NCBI GenBank assembly: GCA_038373865.1
Contig: JAXGGA010001043.1
Location: 108,131 to 172,130 of the forward strand
Source: Uloborus plumipes
Lineage: Eukaryota > Arthropoda > Arachnida > Araneae > Uloboridae
Length of the DNA: 64,000 nucleotides
Direction of reading: 5' to 3'
Shown in pieces: positions 1-10,952 of this stretch. Position 1 is the first letter of the stretch; each line of letters starts with the position of its first letter. Below the pieces are notes generated by a model. The model had not been told where the DNA came from and searched no databases. It saw nothing but the letters and a program-made list of their open reading frames with translations. The position numbers and the translations under genes are program-made.

Positions 1-682
1 ATCTATATATATAGCATAGTACAGTTTGTTTTTCAAAGAGAAACTCCTAAGAGAATAATTATTCTGTTAAAGAAAATAAAATGTGTAGGATACACATACT
101 GGTCAAGGCAATTTATGGTTTTTTATAAAACAGGACAGTAAAACAAAAACTGGGAAAATAAAATAACTAGAGATTTCATTGCAACAAAAGACCTACTTAT
201 CAGGGTGTTAAAAAAATCAAGATTAAGTAGCGACTAATTTAAAAGTGAACTGGCCACAGACTAAAATTTTCAGGTTGGATAAAGAGCAAGCATTTAAGTA
301 ATTAAAAGCGGTGATATGAAAATAAACATGTGGAACAATATCAATAAAAGGAAGAAAGGATGTAATTACTATGAACTAGTGGGGGTTTTCCTTAAAATGA
401 ACTAGAATCTAATAGGGGTTTTTAAGAACTTAGTCAAATTGGAACAAAAACATTAAGAGGATTGTAAATTTAAGGAATTGTGCAATCCAGAAACACAGTG
501 GTAAGAACATCTTCTAAAGTTCAGTTACATAAATCAAACGGAAAATTTTTCCTCTTTTAAGTGATCTTAAACTATTCTAGAAGTTCAATGTAGGAGAATT
601 TTGCATTTTCAGTACTTGCAGTGCATGTGGGTAGTACTATATCTTCAAAAAAGTAAGAAATATAACTGAAGTAAAGAAATAC
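1..682. other. Intron-like sequence at window edge, no exon seen
   Basis: AT-rich sequence 3' of the last visible exon of the minus-strand KAT2-like gene. The donor at 682-681 shows that the gene continues to the left, but I find no further PCAF_N-like exon on the minus strand before position 1. No repeat or RNA gene is recognisable. Confidence 0.5.
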
Positions 683-864
683 CTTTTATAATTTAGCTCA
701 TAATTTTGTGAAATATCATCATTAGAATGAGCTTTCATGGCAGTCAAACTTTCCAGCTTTGAGTGATTAACGCACAGCAACAGCATCCTTGATAAGTCAT
801 ACATTGCTTGAAATTCTTCTTTTGGCAGCTGACCAAATTTATAGACCAAAAAGTTTGTAATAGC
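683..864 (-). CDS. KAT2-like gene, exon 5 (PCAF_N)
   Basis: Acceptor AG at 866-865, donor GT at 682-681, 182 nt: 60 codons plus AG of a split codon. 'NFLVYKFGQLP', 'MYDLSRMLLLCVN', 'KLES' and 'YELNYKR' match the family's 'NFVQYKFSHL', 'ELSKMFLLCLNYWKLE' and 'YKVNYTRW'. The next exon, expected to carry the second half of PCAF_N, is outside the window. Confidence 0.8.
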
Positions 865-3800
865 CTAAAAGTCATGTATTATGAAAATGTCAAGAACAAA
901 ATAATGAAAAGTCTAGTCACAGTAAATACACAAAGCATTATCAAACTATTTACAGAAAAAAATTTAATAAATTGTAAGGTAATAAAATTTTACCAATAAT
1001 CGACAAAGTAAGTAAAAAATGTACTAGTGTATGTAATAGCTTTAAAAAATCAATAACATTGACAGATGTTTGAAAATAAATAGTTAAGAAAATAATGGTA
1101 TGTGTAAAAAGTTAAAAAGGAATGCTCATTATTGCACATGATTCATACAAGTCAGAAAATCGCGCAAACAGATTAATTGAAGCAGATCAAACTAGGTTAC
1201 ATCAAAAACATATGAAGGAATTTGTTTCTTTTTTTTACTAACAAAACTGGGCTGGTCACTCGTTCAGGTCCATAAGTATAGTAGATCTAAAAATCAATAA
1301 GAAACAATGGCGAATCTATAAATTTTTCAGGGGAGGGCAGTTGACTTTTATTACTTACTCTATACTGTGTACACCGTTTCGCAAATTTTAATCAAAGGCT
1401 TCGGGTTTCAATTCTGAAACATTTCTAGTCCCTTAATCCCCCTTCCCTCAACAATCTTAAGCTCATCCAAAATAACCTTTTTTGAACTTTAATGTAGAAA
1501 AACTACCATTGAAGAATCTTTCACGGGAGGTGCGATCGCCGCCATCGCTCCTCCCATGCGTCAATAGTAAGATACACTGCTCGACATTGAAAATGCAACA
1601 CCAAGAAGGAGTGGTCAGAAATTCATGCAAATTTTACCGTAGACGGACGTCACTATGTTCATGTTGGTTTTTCTGCCAGACTAATTATCGGAGAAATTTG
1701 GTTTTTGTCTCGAAGGATACGTGTGATAGGAGAAAATGCCACGCCGTCCTCAACGAAGACACTTCCAGCATATAGACGACTTTACAAGGGGTATGGTGAT
1801 CGGACTGAGAAGGGGAGGTTGGTCCATACGTCAAATTGCAGCTGATACCCACATGGATGCAAGCACTGTGCATCGGCTGTGTCGGAAATGGTTGGAAAGA
1901 GGAAATGTAGCCACATTGAGGGGTGCAGGTGCAGCCAGAGTGACGTCAGACCGCTTGGATAAACGGATTTACCGACAAGCTGTGGCGGACCTGCAAGTCA
2001 CTTGTACGTCAATTCTGCAGCACATGCAAGGTACCCTGGATGTTCCTGTGTCGACCAGAACCATTTCCCGTCGACTGGTTGCATGTGGCCTGCAATCACG
2101 GCGCCCGCTAAGAAGACTGCCATTGACCTCACAGCACAAACTCTAACGTTTGGAATGGTGCTGGACCAGAGCGACGTGGATGGCAGAATGGCAAACCGTA
2201 GTGTTCTCAGATGAATCCCGCTTCTGTTTGTCCAGCGATAATCATCGCATACGTGTGTGGCGTCAACGTGGAGAAAGATCGAATCCGGCAGTAACTGTGG
2301 AACGCCCCACAGCGCGACAACGTGGTATAATGGTTTGGGGCGCTATTGCATACAATTCCATATCACCTCTAGTTCGTATTCGGGGCACTATGACGGCCCA
2401 ACGATATGTAGATAATGTACTGCGGCCGTTGGCAATCCCCTACCTTCAGGGTCTGCCAAATGCAATTTTTCAACAGGATAACGCCCGGCCTCACAGTGCT
2501 CGAATCAGCCAACATGCTCTACGAGGTGTACAGATGCTTTCATGGCCACCATACTCTCCTGACTTGTCACCAATCGAACATGTGTGGGACGTGATTGGAC
2601 GCCGTTTGCAGAACCTGTCACTGCCTCGTTCAGAGGAAGAACTGTGTCAAATGGTTGAAAGGAAATGGAGTGCCATCCCTCAGGACACCATCCGCAGGCT
2701 TATTGACCCCATGCCTAGACGTGTTTCTTCGTGCATCGCTGTCCGCGGTGGTCCTACTTCTTACTGAGCTGACGCCGTCCTCGCTCTAAATTTTGCTTAT
2801 TTATTTTGAAATAAATATCACTTATTGTTCCATGCTGTCTCTGTCTTCTTACCAAATTTCATCAACTTCTGACCACTCCTTCTTGGTGTTGCATTTTCAA
2901 TGTCGAGCAGTGTATGTAGACCTAAAGCAGTAAGCAGTGCTAAACTAAAACTCAGGTAATAAGATTTCAGCAATTTAGGAAAGTTTGATGTAGGGTCTTA
3001 AATCCCCCCAGAGTTTTGGGATTGGGTGGAGTCGATCCAGCGTGATTATCTTAACTCTTTTAGAAGTAGCATTTGATTTGATTTTTTTTTGAATTAGAAA
3101 GAGTCGTATTAATTACTTGAATTATTTTTAATGCAAATTCAAATCACAAATTATTTCATAACTATAAAGCCATTCTTTTAAATAAGCAACAGTCATTAAT
3201 TGAGTAGAAGTATACCCATGAGCCATTGTGCATGCAAGCACTTGCAGGGATTTTAGTGCAAAAAACAATGCAAGGGCAATGAGGGGCAAAAATGAATTAT
3301 CTGTAGTTAGTTTATGGAGATTAAATAATACAAAGAATTCACAGCTAATTTGTAGGAAAGCCACCTCATTACAAAATAGGTTTTTGTTTTTGTATAGGAG
3401 GTGTTTTTACCCTTTGCAGATGGATTGCAGATTTCGAGCAATCTGACCACTAATTTTTATACAGCTAAATCGAATTCGACTCTCATAGAGACTTCCTTTA
3501 TTTCTTCACTTACATTTATTGTTATTGTGTCAGTTTCATATGCATTTGATTCATTAGAAGGAGATAACCAATAATTGGCTTTACGGAGGCTACATCTCAG
3601 TAAAAGTGTTGGAAATTTTTTTAGATAGAGAGGATAAATAGAGAAATAAATGTAAATCGGATTTTCCTTATGAAAAAAACTCTAAGGTTTAATATTTATA
3701 AAGATTTTGACAAAAATCAGTTGCTCCCAAAATGCTTCAGAAGGACCCCAAGAGGTACACATACATGGATTATGCATTAATACTTTCTAACTATACATGT

Positions 3801-6800
3801 ATATAACACGATAGAAAAGTTACGAATAAAAGCTGTTTAAAAATGAAAATTAAGAAATAACTTTTAGCCTAGTTTTGAGAGAGTTTAGAAATTTTAAAAT
3901 TTTGGGAAATGACAACTAAAATTTAACATTCACTTTAGGAATAGAAACAGGGTATTCTACGATTAATTTTGAAAAGGCAATGAATATGAAAAATGAATTA
4001 TCAAATCCAAACAGTTAAAACATTTTTTTGATACAGTGGCATCATGAACAAAACCCTAATACAGTCCTTAGTCAAATTTACGAAAAATGGGCATTAAACT
4101 TTGGTAAATTATTCAGTGAATAAATAGGCAGCATTTCAATGAAATACAGATTTAGACTAGGAAAATAACCTCAGCAATATTTGGAATTTCAAATGGTGGA
4201 TTCATCTGGAAGCCGTCAACCACTGGTTTCGTGATTTGTTCAACACTTTTGAGCAGAATCTAAGATTTAAAAGAAGAAAAAAACATTAACTTACAATTTT
4301 ATCAAGCTATGTGTAACATTTATAAAATAAATTTAGCAAGCAAGCATAAAAATCCAAATGTTATTAAAGATTGCAGCAGAGTATATGCTCAACATAGGTA
4401 CATTAAGGCATGAAAAGTGCGTGTTAGTGTATACAGAACAATACATCAACACACTAGAAATATAGGAAAACAGAAAAGCAACAAAAAATGATAAAGTGAT
4501 ATAAATACTAACTTTGCACAATTTGAAATATATCTTTCTTGTATCTGAGTCAGGTTCCTTTTTGGCAACAGCATGCAGAGTTTCAATGTCTCCAACAATG
4601 CTCAAAACTTCATTCACTTTTTCTTCTTTACAAGTAAGTAATTGTAATATATGAGCAGCTAATTCAGGAAATATACACCAATGCATTAGTCAAATTGCTT
4701 TTAAAAATTATATTGCTACTATAATCACACAAATTTACATACAAAAATCTATAAAATCTAGTAAATGTGTATCTTCATTAAATTAAAAAAAAAAAAAAAA
4801 AGTTTTTACAGTAAAACACATTGGCTAAAAACTTACAGTACTGTTAGGGACAAATTAACAATGAAAATTGCATACACATTTTAAATTAAAAAAGACATTC
4901 TTCAATGCAGATAGAAAAAGAAAAAAAAAATCAAGCTTGGTTGGGTAACTTGGACTTTCTTTTCATTGTAAAATGTAGTTTTATAACAGAACAAGGACAC
5001 TGAAAGTATTTTGCGAATAACTCATTTTAGCAAAATAGAGAAGAATTTCCTTTCTTGTTGCAATATAACATAACACAATAAATGGGTACTTTGTACTTGT
5101 TCATTATTTAACTAAAAATTTAGACTAAAGTAATAAAAATGAATTACAATCGAATCTCGTTCAAAAAAGATTATGACGAATTATTATTATTAAGAGAAAC
5201 TACATTTTGTTACACACTGATATTTCAAAAATTTGTTTATCAGAATGTAATAGATAGGCTAACTTTTACCCTATTTGTTACATAATTTTAAAAATATCTC
5301 TTCCAACCATGAAATAGGTCTGTTACTAAGGTGACCTTTTATGTTCTTTCAGTTATCAAGACATTAAATCTCAATTATATCACCAAAAACCTATTGGGTA
5401 GAGTAACTAATATTTTTTTATGCAAAGCAGAATTATATGCCTTGTCAATGAGACACAGTTATAATTAAATGCGGACCAGTAATGTTGTCTGCGGACCAGT
5501 ACATGTTCATATTGACTGGTCCAACAGACAAGTAGGCTTTTTCCCTAAAATATAACCCTGCAGTTATGAATAATATTGAAGATGAAAATACAGCTGTATC
5601 AAAGGGAATAGGGGCTCTTCCCCTCCCTAGAAATGTTTCGAAAATTTAGGGCATAAGAATGCAATTTTAGGCAGTCTTTGGTCTTGTGAGCAATCGATCA
5701 TCAGCATTTAGCGATTGTCCGAGTGTTTAAAGTTGGCATTTCAAAACCATATATGAAGCAATTTTTTTTTAAATAATAGTTATGTTCTGACCTGAGGAAT
5801 ATACATTAGCCCCAAATATAGAATTAATTTTCTTTTGTAAACTTTGTTATTTTTTGGATAGCCTTTCCCCTTTGCCCCTTAAACTTTTTCCTTTTCTCCT
5901 TCTCATAAAAATCCTTAAACGCACAAGATTTTGGGAGGGATCATGGCCCCAACGCCCCCCTCCCATACTAGATCTGCTTGATTCATTGTGATTGGACCGA
6001 GGGCTAAAGTTGAAAAAATAATATTCTAATGCAATTAATTTTGTATGTAAAAAATCTTCTCCTCTTTGGTATTTTACAAATATATGCTATCTTTAACGTG
6101 CTGTGTAGCATACAAAACTGCATATTTGAGGTCTATTTAGTTTTTTTTTTTTTTTTTTTAATTTTATTTATTAAAAACCGCATTAAGGATTCTAGGCATT
6201 TAGTCACCTAGAAACTTATCGTAGGTGCCATCATAATGACTAGATTTAAATTTTTATTTCTAACACTGGTTCAATGTTTCTTTAACAATGTTTAAGATAT
6301 CAAAAAATTTCCATTCAAAAGCTTTTTTACCTTTTTTTTTTTTTGAACATTCAACAAACCACAAAACAAATAAGCAATATTTAAAAAAATACATACAGTA
6401 TGCAATGCAGTTTGAAAATTGGTAAAATAAGAAAGTTTCTTTCTTTCTCTCTCTCTCTTTTATCAATAAAAACAAAAATCTAAAGAAAAAAGATGTAAAA
6501 AAAATAATAAGATTTGTCGTAACAATTTTCTATCAAATTATACTTACAGAACGAATGATGACAGTCATTACATAATCTGTTGTAGACAGAAATTTGCGAA
6601 GAATCAAGTACTTCATGAGGATTCACTTTAAAACCAGTACAGCTACAGCTCGACTCAGACTGCAAAAGATTGGTTGATTGATGTATTTCCCTTTTATGCA
6701 AGAAACTGAATACATAAATAAATATAATGCTGTAAGGCATAATAAGAGCAAGGAGCTTTTAATTTATTCACTAACAGCTGGAAAGGAACTTCAGAGCAAA

Positions 6801-7549
6801 GTCCCCCAACTGACAACAACAGTGAAAAAGCTCCGATTTGAAAAAAAAAAAAAAAATCCAGACGTGTTTCAGGTAGATGATACGAATGTAGACAAAAGCT
6901 CTTGCTGTACATTTTGACTCATAGGCTAACATTTTATGCTCAGGAAAAGTGGTTCTTAGTAGCCAGTTTAGGGGAACTTTTAAAATAAGATACATTAAGA
7001 ACTTCTGATGATGCTAATTTACAGTCATTGTGATCGATGAATATGATCACAGAAGCCAGTGTTTTTATTTTTTCTAATTAAAAAATACATATAGGTATAT
7101 TATTGTTCTAATGATGCTAACCCTATAAACTTTTTTTATTTCAGCTGTTTTTCCAGCTCTTATGATTTTTTAAAGTTTAAAGGGACTTTTTTTTGTCCAT
7201 GAGATAGTTTTACTCAGTCCAAAAAGTTCCTTGAAAGTAAATTAACCCAGGGCAGACAAGAGGTCATGTCAGCCAAGTCGGAAACTAAGGATTTGGTTTG
7301 GAATTGGAATACTACAAATTTCATAAGTTCTATGGGAGGAGGGCAACTTCATCTGAAATCTTAAAAACAGAAGAACTTACTTTACATGATGAATGACATG
7401 CAATCTTTTCCAGTTTTTTTAAGTCTGACCAATCTTTCCAGCTATGTTTTCTCTCTGCAAATTGTTCAACAGAATTTCTTCTAACACTTTCTCCAGTGTA
7501 TGAAACTGAAGCAGCATTCTGATTTGGAGAAAGTACGCCAAACATTGTT
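683..7549 (-). CDS. KAT2 (GCN5/PCAF)-like protein, PCAF_N domain, 5' part of gene
   Basis: Five minus-strand exons (7549-7381, 6659-6548, 4658-4513, 4259-4170, 864-683), all with GT-AG borders and matching phases, encode about 231 residues. Their order follows the PCAF_N domain of KAT2A/KAT2B: 'KKLEKIACHSSCK' then 'SSCSCTGFK' (family KKLEKLG..SACK..SCKCNGWK), 'AHILQLL' and 'DIETLHAV', 'DSDTRKIYF' (family DTKQVYF), 'KPVVDG' and 'PPFEIPNI', then 'YKFGQLP' and 'LLLCVN'. In the family this domain docks the acetyltransferase in SAGA-type coactivator complexes and lies N-terminal to the HAT and bromodomain. The ATG at 7545-7543 is the first in its exon and follows an acceptor, so a non-coding 5' exon must lie further right. 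The gene runs off the window to the left, so it is unknown whether it has its own HAT domain. It is less conserved than typical GCN5, which suggests a divergent paralog; this is inference. Confidence 0.85.
1575..2912 (+). mobile_element. Complete Tc1/mariner-like transposon
   Basis: The element is bounded by a TA target duplication (1573-1574 and 2913-2914). Its terminal inverted repeats agree over about 46 bp, starting CACTGCTCGACATTG at 1575 and ending with the reverse complement at 2912. Length 1,338 bp, typical of a full-length Tc1 element. It sits in the intron between exons 5 and 4 of the KAT2-like gene, on the opposite strand. The near-perfect ends and long transposase frame suggest a fairly young insertion. 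Confidence 0.92.
1736..2767 (+). pseudogene. Tc1-like transposase with one in-frame stop
   Basis: From ATG 1736 a single frame runs to TGA at 2765-2767, broken only by TAA at 2144-2146. The N-terminal part has the paired helix-turn-helix DNA-binding region ('WSIRQIAADTHMDASTVHRL' and 'PVSTRTISRRL'). The C-terminal part is the catalytic domain with Asp in 'FSDESRF', Asp in 'FQQDNARPH' and Glu in 'SPIEHVWD'; I count 32 residues between the last two, against 34 in most Tc1 proteins. Total length would be about 343 codons, normal for the family. The stop separates the DNA-binding from the catalytic half, so this copy should not make a full transposase. Confidence 0.9.
2915..4169. other. Intron sequence, no feature recognised
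   Basis: AT-rich intron of the minus-strand KAT2-like gene between the Tc1 element and exon 4. I see no further exon, RNA gene or bounded repeat. Confidence 0.5.
4170..4259 (-). CDS. KAT2-like gene, exon 4 (PCAF_N)
   Basis: Acceptor AG at 4261-4260 and donor GTTATT at 4169-4168 border exactly 30 codons, phase 0 at both ends. 'TKPVVDG' and 'PPFEIPNIAE' match 'KPVVEG' and 'PPFEKPNIEQ' of vertebrate PCAF/GCN5. Confidence 0.8.
4513..4658 (-). CDS. KAT2-like gene, exon 3 (PCAF_N)
   Basis: Acceptor AG at 4660-4659, donor GTTAGT at 4512-4511, 146 nt. It completes the codon left open by exon 2 (TCT, Ser) and adds 48 codons, ending in phase 0. 'AHILQLL', 'VNEVLSIVGDIE' and 'DSDTRKIYFKL' match the family's 'AHVSHL', 'INRLLG.V.DVE' and 'DTKQVYFYLFKL'. 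Confidence 0.8.
4659..6547. other. Intron sequence, no gene
   Basis: Intron between exons 3 and 2 of the KAT2-like gene. It holds homopolymer runs and short direct and inverted 'GGACCAGTA' words near 5470-5520 that look like a worn MITE, but no convincing exon. Confidence 0.45.
6548..6659 (-). CDS. KAT2-like gene, exon 2 (Cys/His-rich start of PCAF_N)
   Basis: A 'ttttgcag' acceptor at 6661-6660 and a GTAAGT donor at 6547-6546 border 112 nt: 37 codons plus one base. The 'SSCSCTGFK' and 'CNDCHHSF' cysteines match the spaced Cys/His pairs of the PCAF_N start (family SCKCNGWK and CRSCSH). Confidence 0.8.
7381..7549 (-). CDS. KAT2-like gene, first coding exon
   Basis: The acceptor AG lies at 7551-7550 after a 'cttatgcag' context and the donor at 7380-7379 reads GTAAGT. 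Coding starts at ATG 7545-7543 in the context AACAATG, leaving four bases of 5' UTR in this exon. It encodes 55 residues ending in 'KKLEKIACHSSCK', phase 0. Confidence 0.8.
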
Positions 7550-8215
7550 CTGCATAAGGTGAAAAAAAGAGCAAGAAATCTTATTTCATAAAACAAATAC
7601 CGTATATACTCGCGTATAAGTCAGGGTTGGCAAGTTTTTGACAGTCGGAGGTTTTATCCGGTTTTAACCGTGGTTTTTACCGTCATGTCAAAAACCCCTT
7701 TTTGACATGGTTTTTGACATAATTGTCAAAAACCTAAATTTCTGTCCAAAACATGTTTAAATTTGATATTGATAATCAAAATACATTTTCAAATGAATTT
7801 GACAATTTCTGATTTCAGACACTGAAGTAACCTTTTGGAGTTTTAGGTTATTAAAATAAAGTGTAATAAGCAATCCTAATCATAATTGAAGGGATCGGGA
7901 GTAAATAATGGTAACTAGCATTTTAAAAAATCAAACATATGGCTTTTGAATATGGCTTTATTGCTTCGAGGAATTACTGTAACAGATTTTTTTATTTTAA
8001 AAATGAAGTGGGTACATTAATTAAGTGCTGTGTGTCTTGGGTATACTTAATAAATTTTTACAAGTGATTTTTTTAATTTTAATTTGAAATAATAAATTTT
8101 AACTAATAAATAAATAAATAAAATAGTTTGATCAAAAATATTTAGCAGATTTGTACACTGAGTATTAATTAATTTAGTTTTGCTTTTACTCAAAACAAAA
8201 AAAAAATCATTTTAA

Positions 8216-8446
8216 CCCTTTCACTGCCATTTTTTTCTGAGAAAAAATAAAATAAGTACTTAAATACATATCAGTTATATTGCAAATATTGTTAAAATTC
8301 TAAAAAAGGAAGAAAATTACACTGAATATTGTCAGTGATATCAAGGAATACCAGCGGGACATGCATTCACAATAATACACAGCATATTTAGCTCATAGTG
8401 TCATTTGAAACTGCGGGACATATATGTCCCTTTGGTAGCGAAAGGG
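8216..8446. mobile_element. piggyBac-like MITE
   Basis: A 231-bp element flanked by TTAA (8212-8215 and 8447-8450) with inverted ends CCCTTTCACTGCC and GGTAGCGAAAGGG. The second hAT copy at 25528-27412 lacks this block at the matching place, which confirms it as an insertion. The TTAA target and CCC...GGG ends are the piggyBac pattern. Confidence 0.8.
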
Positions 8447-8454
8447 TTAAAGTG

Positions 8455-9150
8455 ATGATCTAAAGATTTTTAGATTGATAAAATAGTTAACTAATAGTTA
8501 TTAAAACATTTAAACAAAACTACTTTAAAAACTGGATTTAACTTTTAATACTTTTAACTTTTTTCATGGCATACGTTAATTTAAAAGAATGAGAATTAAT
8601 TTTCATTAAATTTATTAATTTAATTTTTATTAAACTTGACTGATGAGATAACTAATTAATAGTTTTTAAACATTTAAACAAAACTTCATTGAAAACTGCA
8701 TGTAAGTTTTAATATTTGTAACTTTTTCACGGCATAATAAGTTAATTTAAAAGAATGAGAATTAATTTTCATTAAATTTATTAATTTAATTTTTATTAAA
8801 CTTGATTGATAAGATAATTAATTGATAGTTATTAAAACATTTAAACAAAACTACTCTAAAATTTGGATTTAAGTGTTAATATTTAACTTTTTTTCATTCC
8901 ATAACAAGTTAATTTAAAAGAATATGAATTAATTTTCATTAAATTTATTAATTTAATTTTTATTAAACTTGATTGATAAGATAACTAATTGATAGTTATG
9001 TAAACATTTAAACAAAACTACTTTAAAAGCTGGATTTAAGTTTTAATATTTAACTTTTTTCACGGCAAAACTAGTTTAAAAGAATGAGAAATAATTTTCA
9101 TTAAATTTATTAATTTAATGTTCATTAAACTTGATTGATAAGATGCATAA
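8455..9150. repeat. Tandem array of ~175-bp units inside hAT copy 1
   Basis: About four units share the words 'CATTTAAACAAAACTAC', 'GGATTTAA', 'TTAATTTAAAAGAAT' and 'TTTTCATTAAATTTATTAAT'. The second hAT copy carries about three units at 26690-27200, so unit number varies between copies. Confidence 0.75.
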
Positions 9151-9234
9151 ATTTTATTTGATATTTTTCAGGATGAGAAACCTTATACGTTTATATATAT
9201 TATAAAAAATCTCAATAACCACTGTATTTGAGTT

Positions 9235-9310
9235 TTAGACAGGTTTTTGACGTTTTCGACAGGTTTTCGACGGGTTTTCGACGGGTTTTCGACAGGTTTT
9301 CGACGTGTCA
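9235..9310. repeat. Subterminal TTTTCGAC repeats in hAT copy 1
   Basis: Several near-identical 'GGTTTTCGAC' words lie just inside the right end and recur, rearranged, in the second hAT copy at 27290-27370. In hAT elements short subterminal repeats are transposase binding sites; that role is inferred here. Confidence 0.55.
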
Positions 9311-9439
9311 TGTCAAAAACTGGTTTTTGACGTCAAAAACCCAACCCTGGTATAAGTGGACCCCCCTAATTTTTAAAGGAAAATCGGGAAAAAATCGAAA
9401 ACCGACATCGAAAAGCAGTATTTTTTTGCTACTCACACA

Positions 9440-10014
9440 ATGACAGACTGGCGAAACTATATAAATGAAGAAATTATAAATTACATAGAATTACATTCGG
9501 AAAAAATAGGGGGGGTTGACAAAATAGTCGAAATAGACGAATCAAAATTTGGAAAAAGAAAATATAACAGGGGTCATGCAGTCGAGGGTCAGTGGGTTTT
9601 TGGGGGAACAGAAAGGGGGACGGGTAAAATGTTTTTTGTTGCTGTGGGTGATAGAAGTAGGGATACTTTATTTTCTGTTATTAAAGAATGGATTTTGCCA
9701 GGTACTACCATACATTCGGACGGGTGGAAAGCGTACAAAACTTTAGATAGAGAAGGCTTGGAACATTTGCGGTAAATCACAATCTTCATTTTGTAGGCCC
9801 CGACACAGGCTGTCACACTAATACCATTGAATCCACATGGCGACACGTTAAAAGTACACTACCTACACACAATAGGAAGGGGGATTTTAAATGTTATCTT
9901 GCTTATTACATGTTCAAAAAGAATTGTGAGTTTCATAATGAAGATATGTTTAACAAATTTTTAGAAATAGTAAGGGGGATTAATTGGGAAGATTACGAAA
10001 TAAAAGAAAAGTAA
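9440..10014 (+). pseudogene. Merlin (IS1595/ISXO2-type) transposase fragment, frameshifted
   Basis: Frame one (9440-9775) carries the catalytic region: 'VEIDESKFGKRKYNRG' with the first Asp, 'VFGGTERGTG', and 'IHSDGWKAY' with the second Asp. After a stop at 9773-9775 the protein continues in the +1 frame as 'NHNLHFVGPDTG' and 'TNTIESTWRHVK', with the third acidic residue Glu, to a stop at 10012-10014. A one-base loss near 9771 explains the break. The N-terminal zinc-binding part expected in this family is absent, because only about 80 bp separate the element's end from this frame. It is a truncated, inactive copy. Confidence 0.85.
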
Positions 10015-10270
10015 AACCATTTTTTTCTCGAAATTTTCTTTAGAATTTTATTAACAAAATTGCAATTTTGGTACTAACATTTTTGGGATTTAACGTTTTT
10101 TCATACATTTTGTGAGTGGATAATTTCCCTAAGAGCGGAACATACCTGCACGACCTTTTTGGTACAAGCATTTTTAAAAAATCCAAGGTAAGTGTATTGA
10201 AAAAACCTTTTCATATTGTGTTATATTGTATTGCATAATATTGTAGGATACTTTGCATGCTTATCTTCGT

Positions 10271-10372
10271 TTTTTCCTGTTGGTGCCAAAAGAGCATCGC
10301 CAAGATCGATGTGCGATAATTGGCGTCGTACATCGAATGCTTGGCGACGTCTTTTGGCGCCAACAGGAAAAA
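10271..10372. repeat. 102-bp imperfect palindrome (hairpin)
   Basis: Arms TTTTTCCTGTTGG...TGCC and GGCGCCAACAGGAAAAA pair over about 45 bp with a short loop near 10317. It lies downstream of the transposase inside the Merlin-like element. Confidence 0.75.
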
Positions 10373-10776
10373 GTCGCCAAGGCTTTGTCGGATATCGCAT
10401 TTGTTCCACTTCTTTAGCGTAAATTTAAAACCGTTGCACTGAATCGTAAAAATCTTCTCGTTTTTGAGTGTTTTTTTTTCTCAAAAGTTGTTCGGGAAAA
10501 ATTTTCGGAAATTCTGCTCCGCGTATAAGTTGACCCCCTAACTTTCAACTTCATTTTTGTGACTAAATTTCTCGACTTATACGCGAGTATATACAGTAAC
10601 CTTAACTGTACATAGCAAAAAAACAAAATTCAATACAGATTTTGTTAAATAAAAATTAAACCTTCAATAGCTATGCCTCATTATTTGTTCAATAATAAGA
10701 GAATCTAGATGACTGTTTAAATTCAAAGTGGAGCAAGTAAAGATTAACTCTTTCAGCACCAAAAAAATACCATATA

Positions 10777-10950
10777 CAGTCGACGCTCGTTATAACGACC
10801 ACTCGTTATAAAGACTATCCAATACAACGACTGGTGGGAAAAAGCCAACTTCATCCCAATATACTCTATTTTCTACCTCTTACAGCGACCACTCGAAACA
10901 AAGACCTTTTTCTGGGGGATGGAGATGATCGTTATATCGAGCGTCTACTG
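10777..10950. mobile_element. pogo/Tigger-like MITE
   Basis: A 174-bp element flanked by TA (10775-10776, 10951-10952) with inverted ends CAGTCGACGCTCGTTATAACGA and the reverse complement of CAGTAGACGCTCGATATAACGA. The CAGT ends, the 'CTCGTTATAACGA' body and the TA target fit the pogo/Tigger group. Confidence 0.8.
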
Positions 10951-10952
10951 TA

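Larger units (their letters stand above)
7622..9349 (+). mobile_element. Non-autonomous hAT-like element, copy 1
   Basis: Termini CAGGGTTGG and CCAACCCTG are flanked by a perfect 8-bp duplication GTATAAGT (7614-7621 and 9350-9357), the signature of hAT elements. There is no transposase frame. It is a close relative of the element at 25528-27412. It contains a piggyBac-like MITE, an internal tandem array and subterminal 'TTTTCGAC' repeats. Confidence 0.9.
7602..10594 (+). mobile_element. Merlin/IS1595-like DNA transposon, split by a hAT insertion
   Basis: Both ends carry the same inverted word (GTATATACTCGCGTATAAGT at 7602 and its reverse complement ending at 10594). The interior encodes an IS1595/ISXO2-type transposase, the hallmark of Merlin elements. 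At 7622 the left inverted repeat is interrupted by a hAT element whose 8-bp target duplication GTATAAGT is part of the Merlin end itself. Without the insertion the element is about 1.26 kb. I could not define a clear target duplication for it. Confidence 0.7.

Noticed and set aside
9228..9443. Open frame of repeated 'VFDRFSTGFR' type
   Set aside because: Translation of the subterminal repeats of a hAT element; the same occurs in the second copy at 27282.
10216..10422. Overlapping frames on both strands around 10216-10422
   Set aside because: Both come from the two arms of the 102-bp palindrome in the Merlin-like element.
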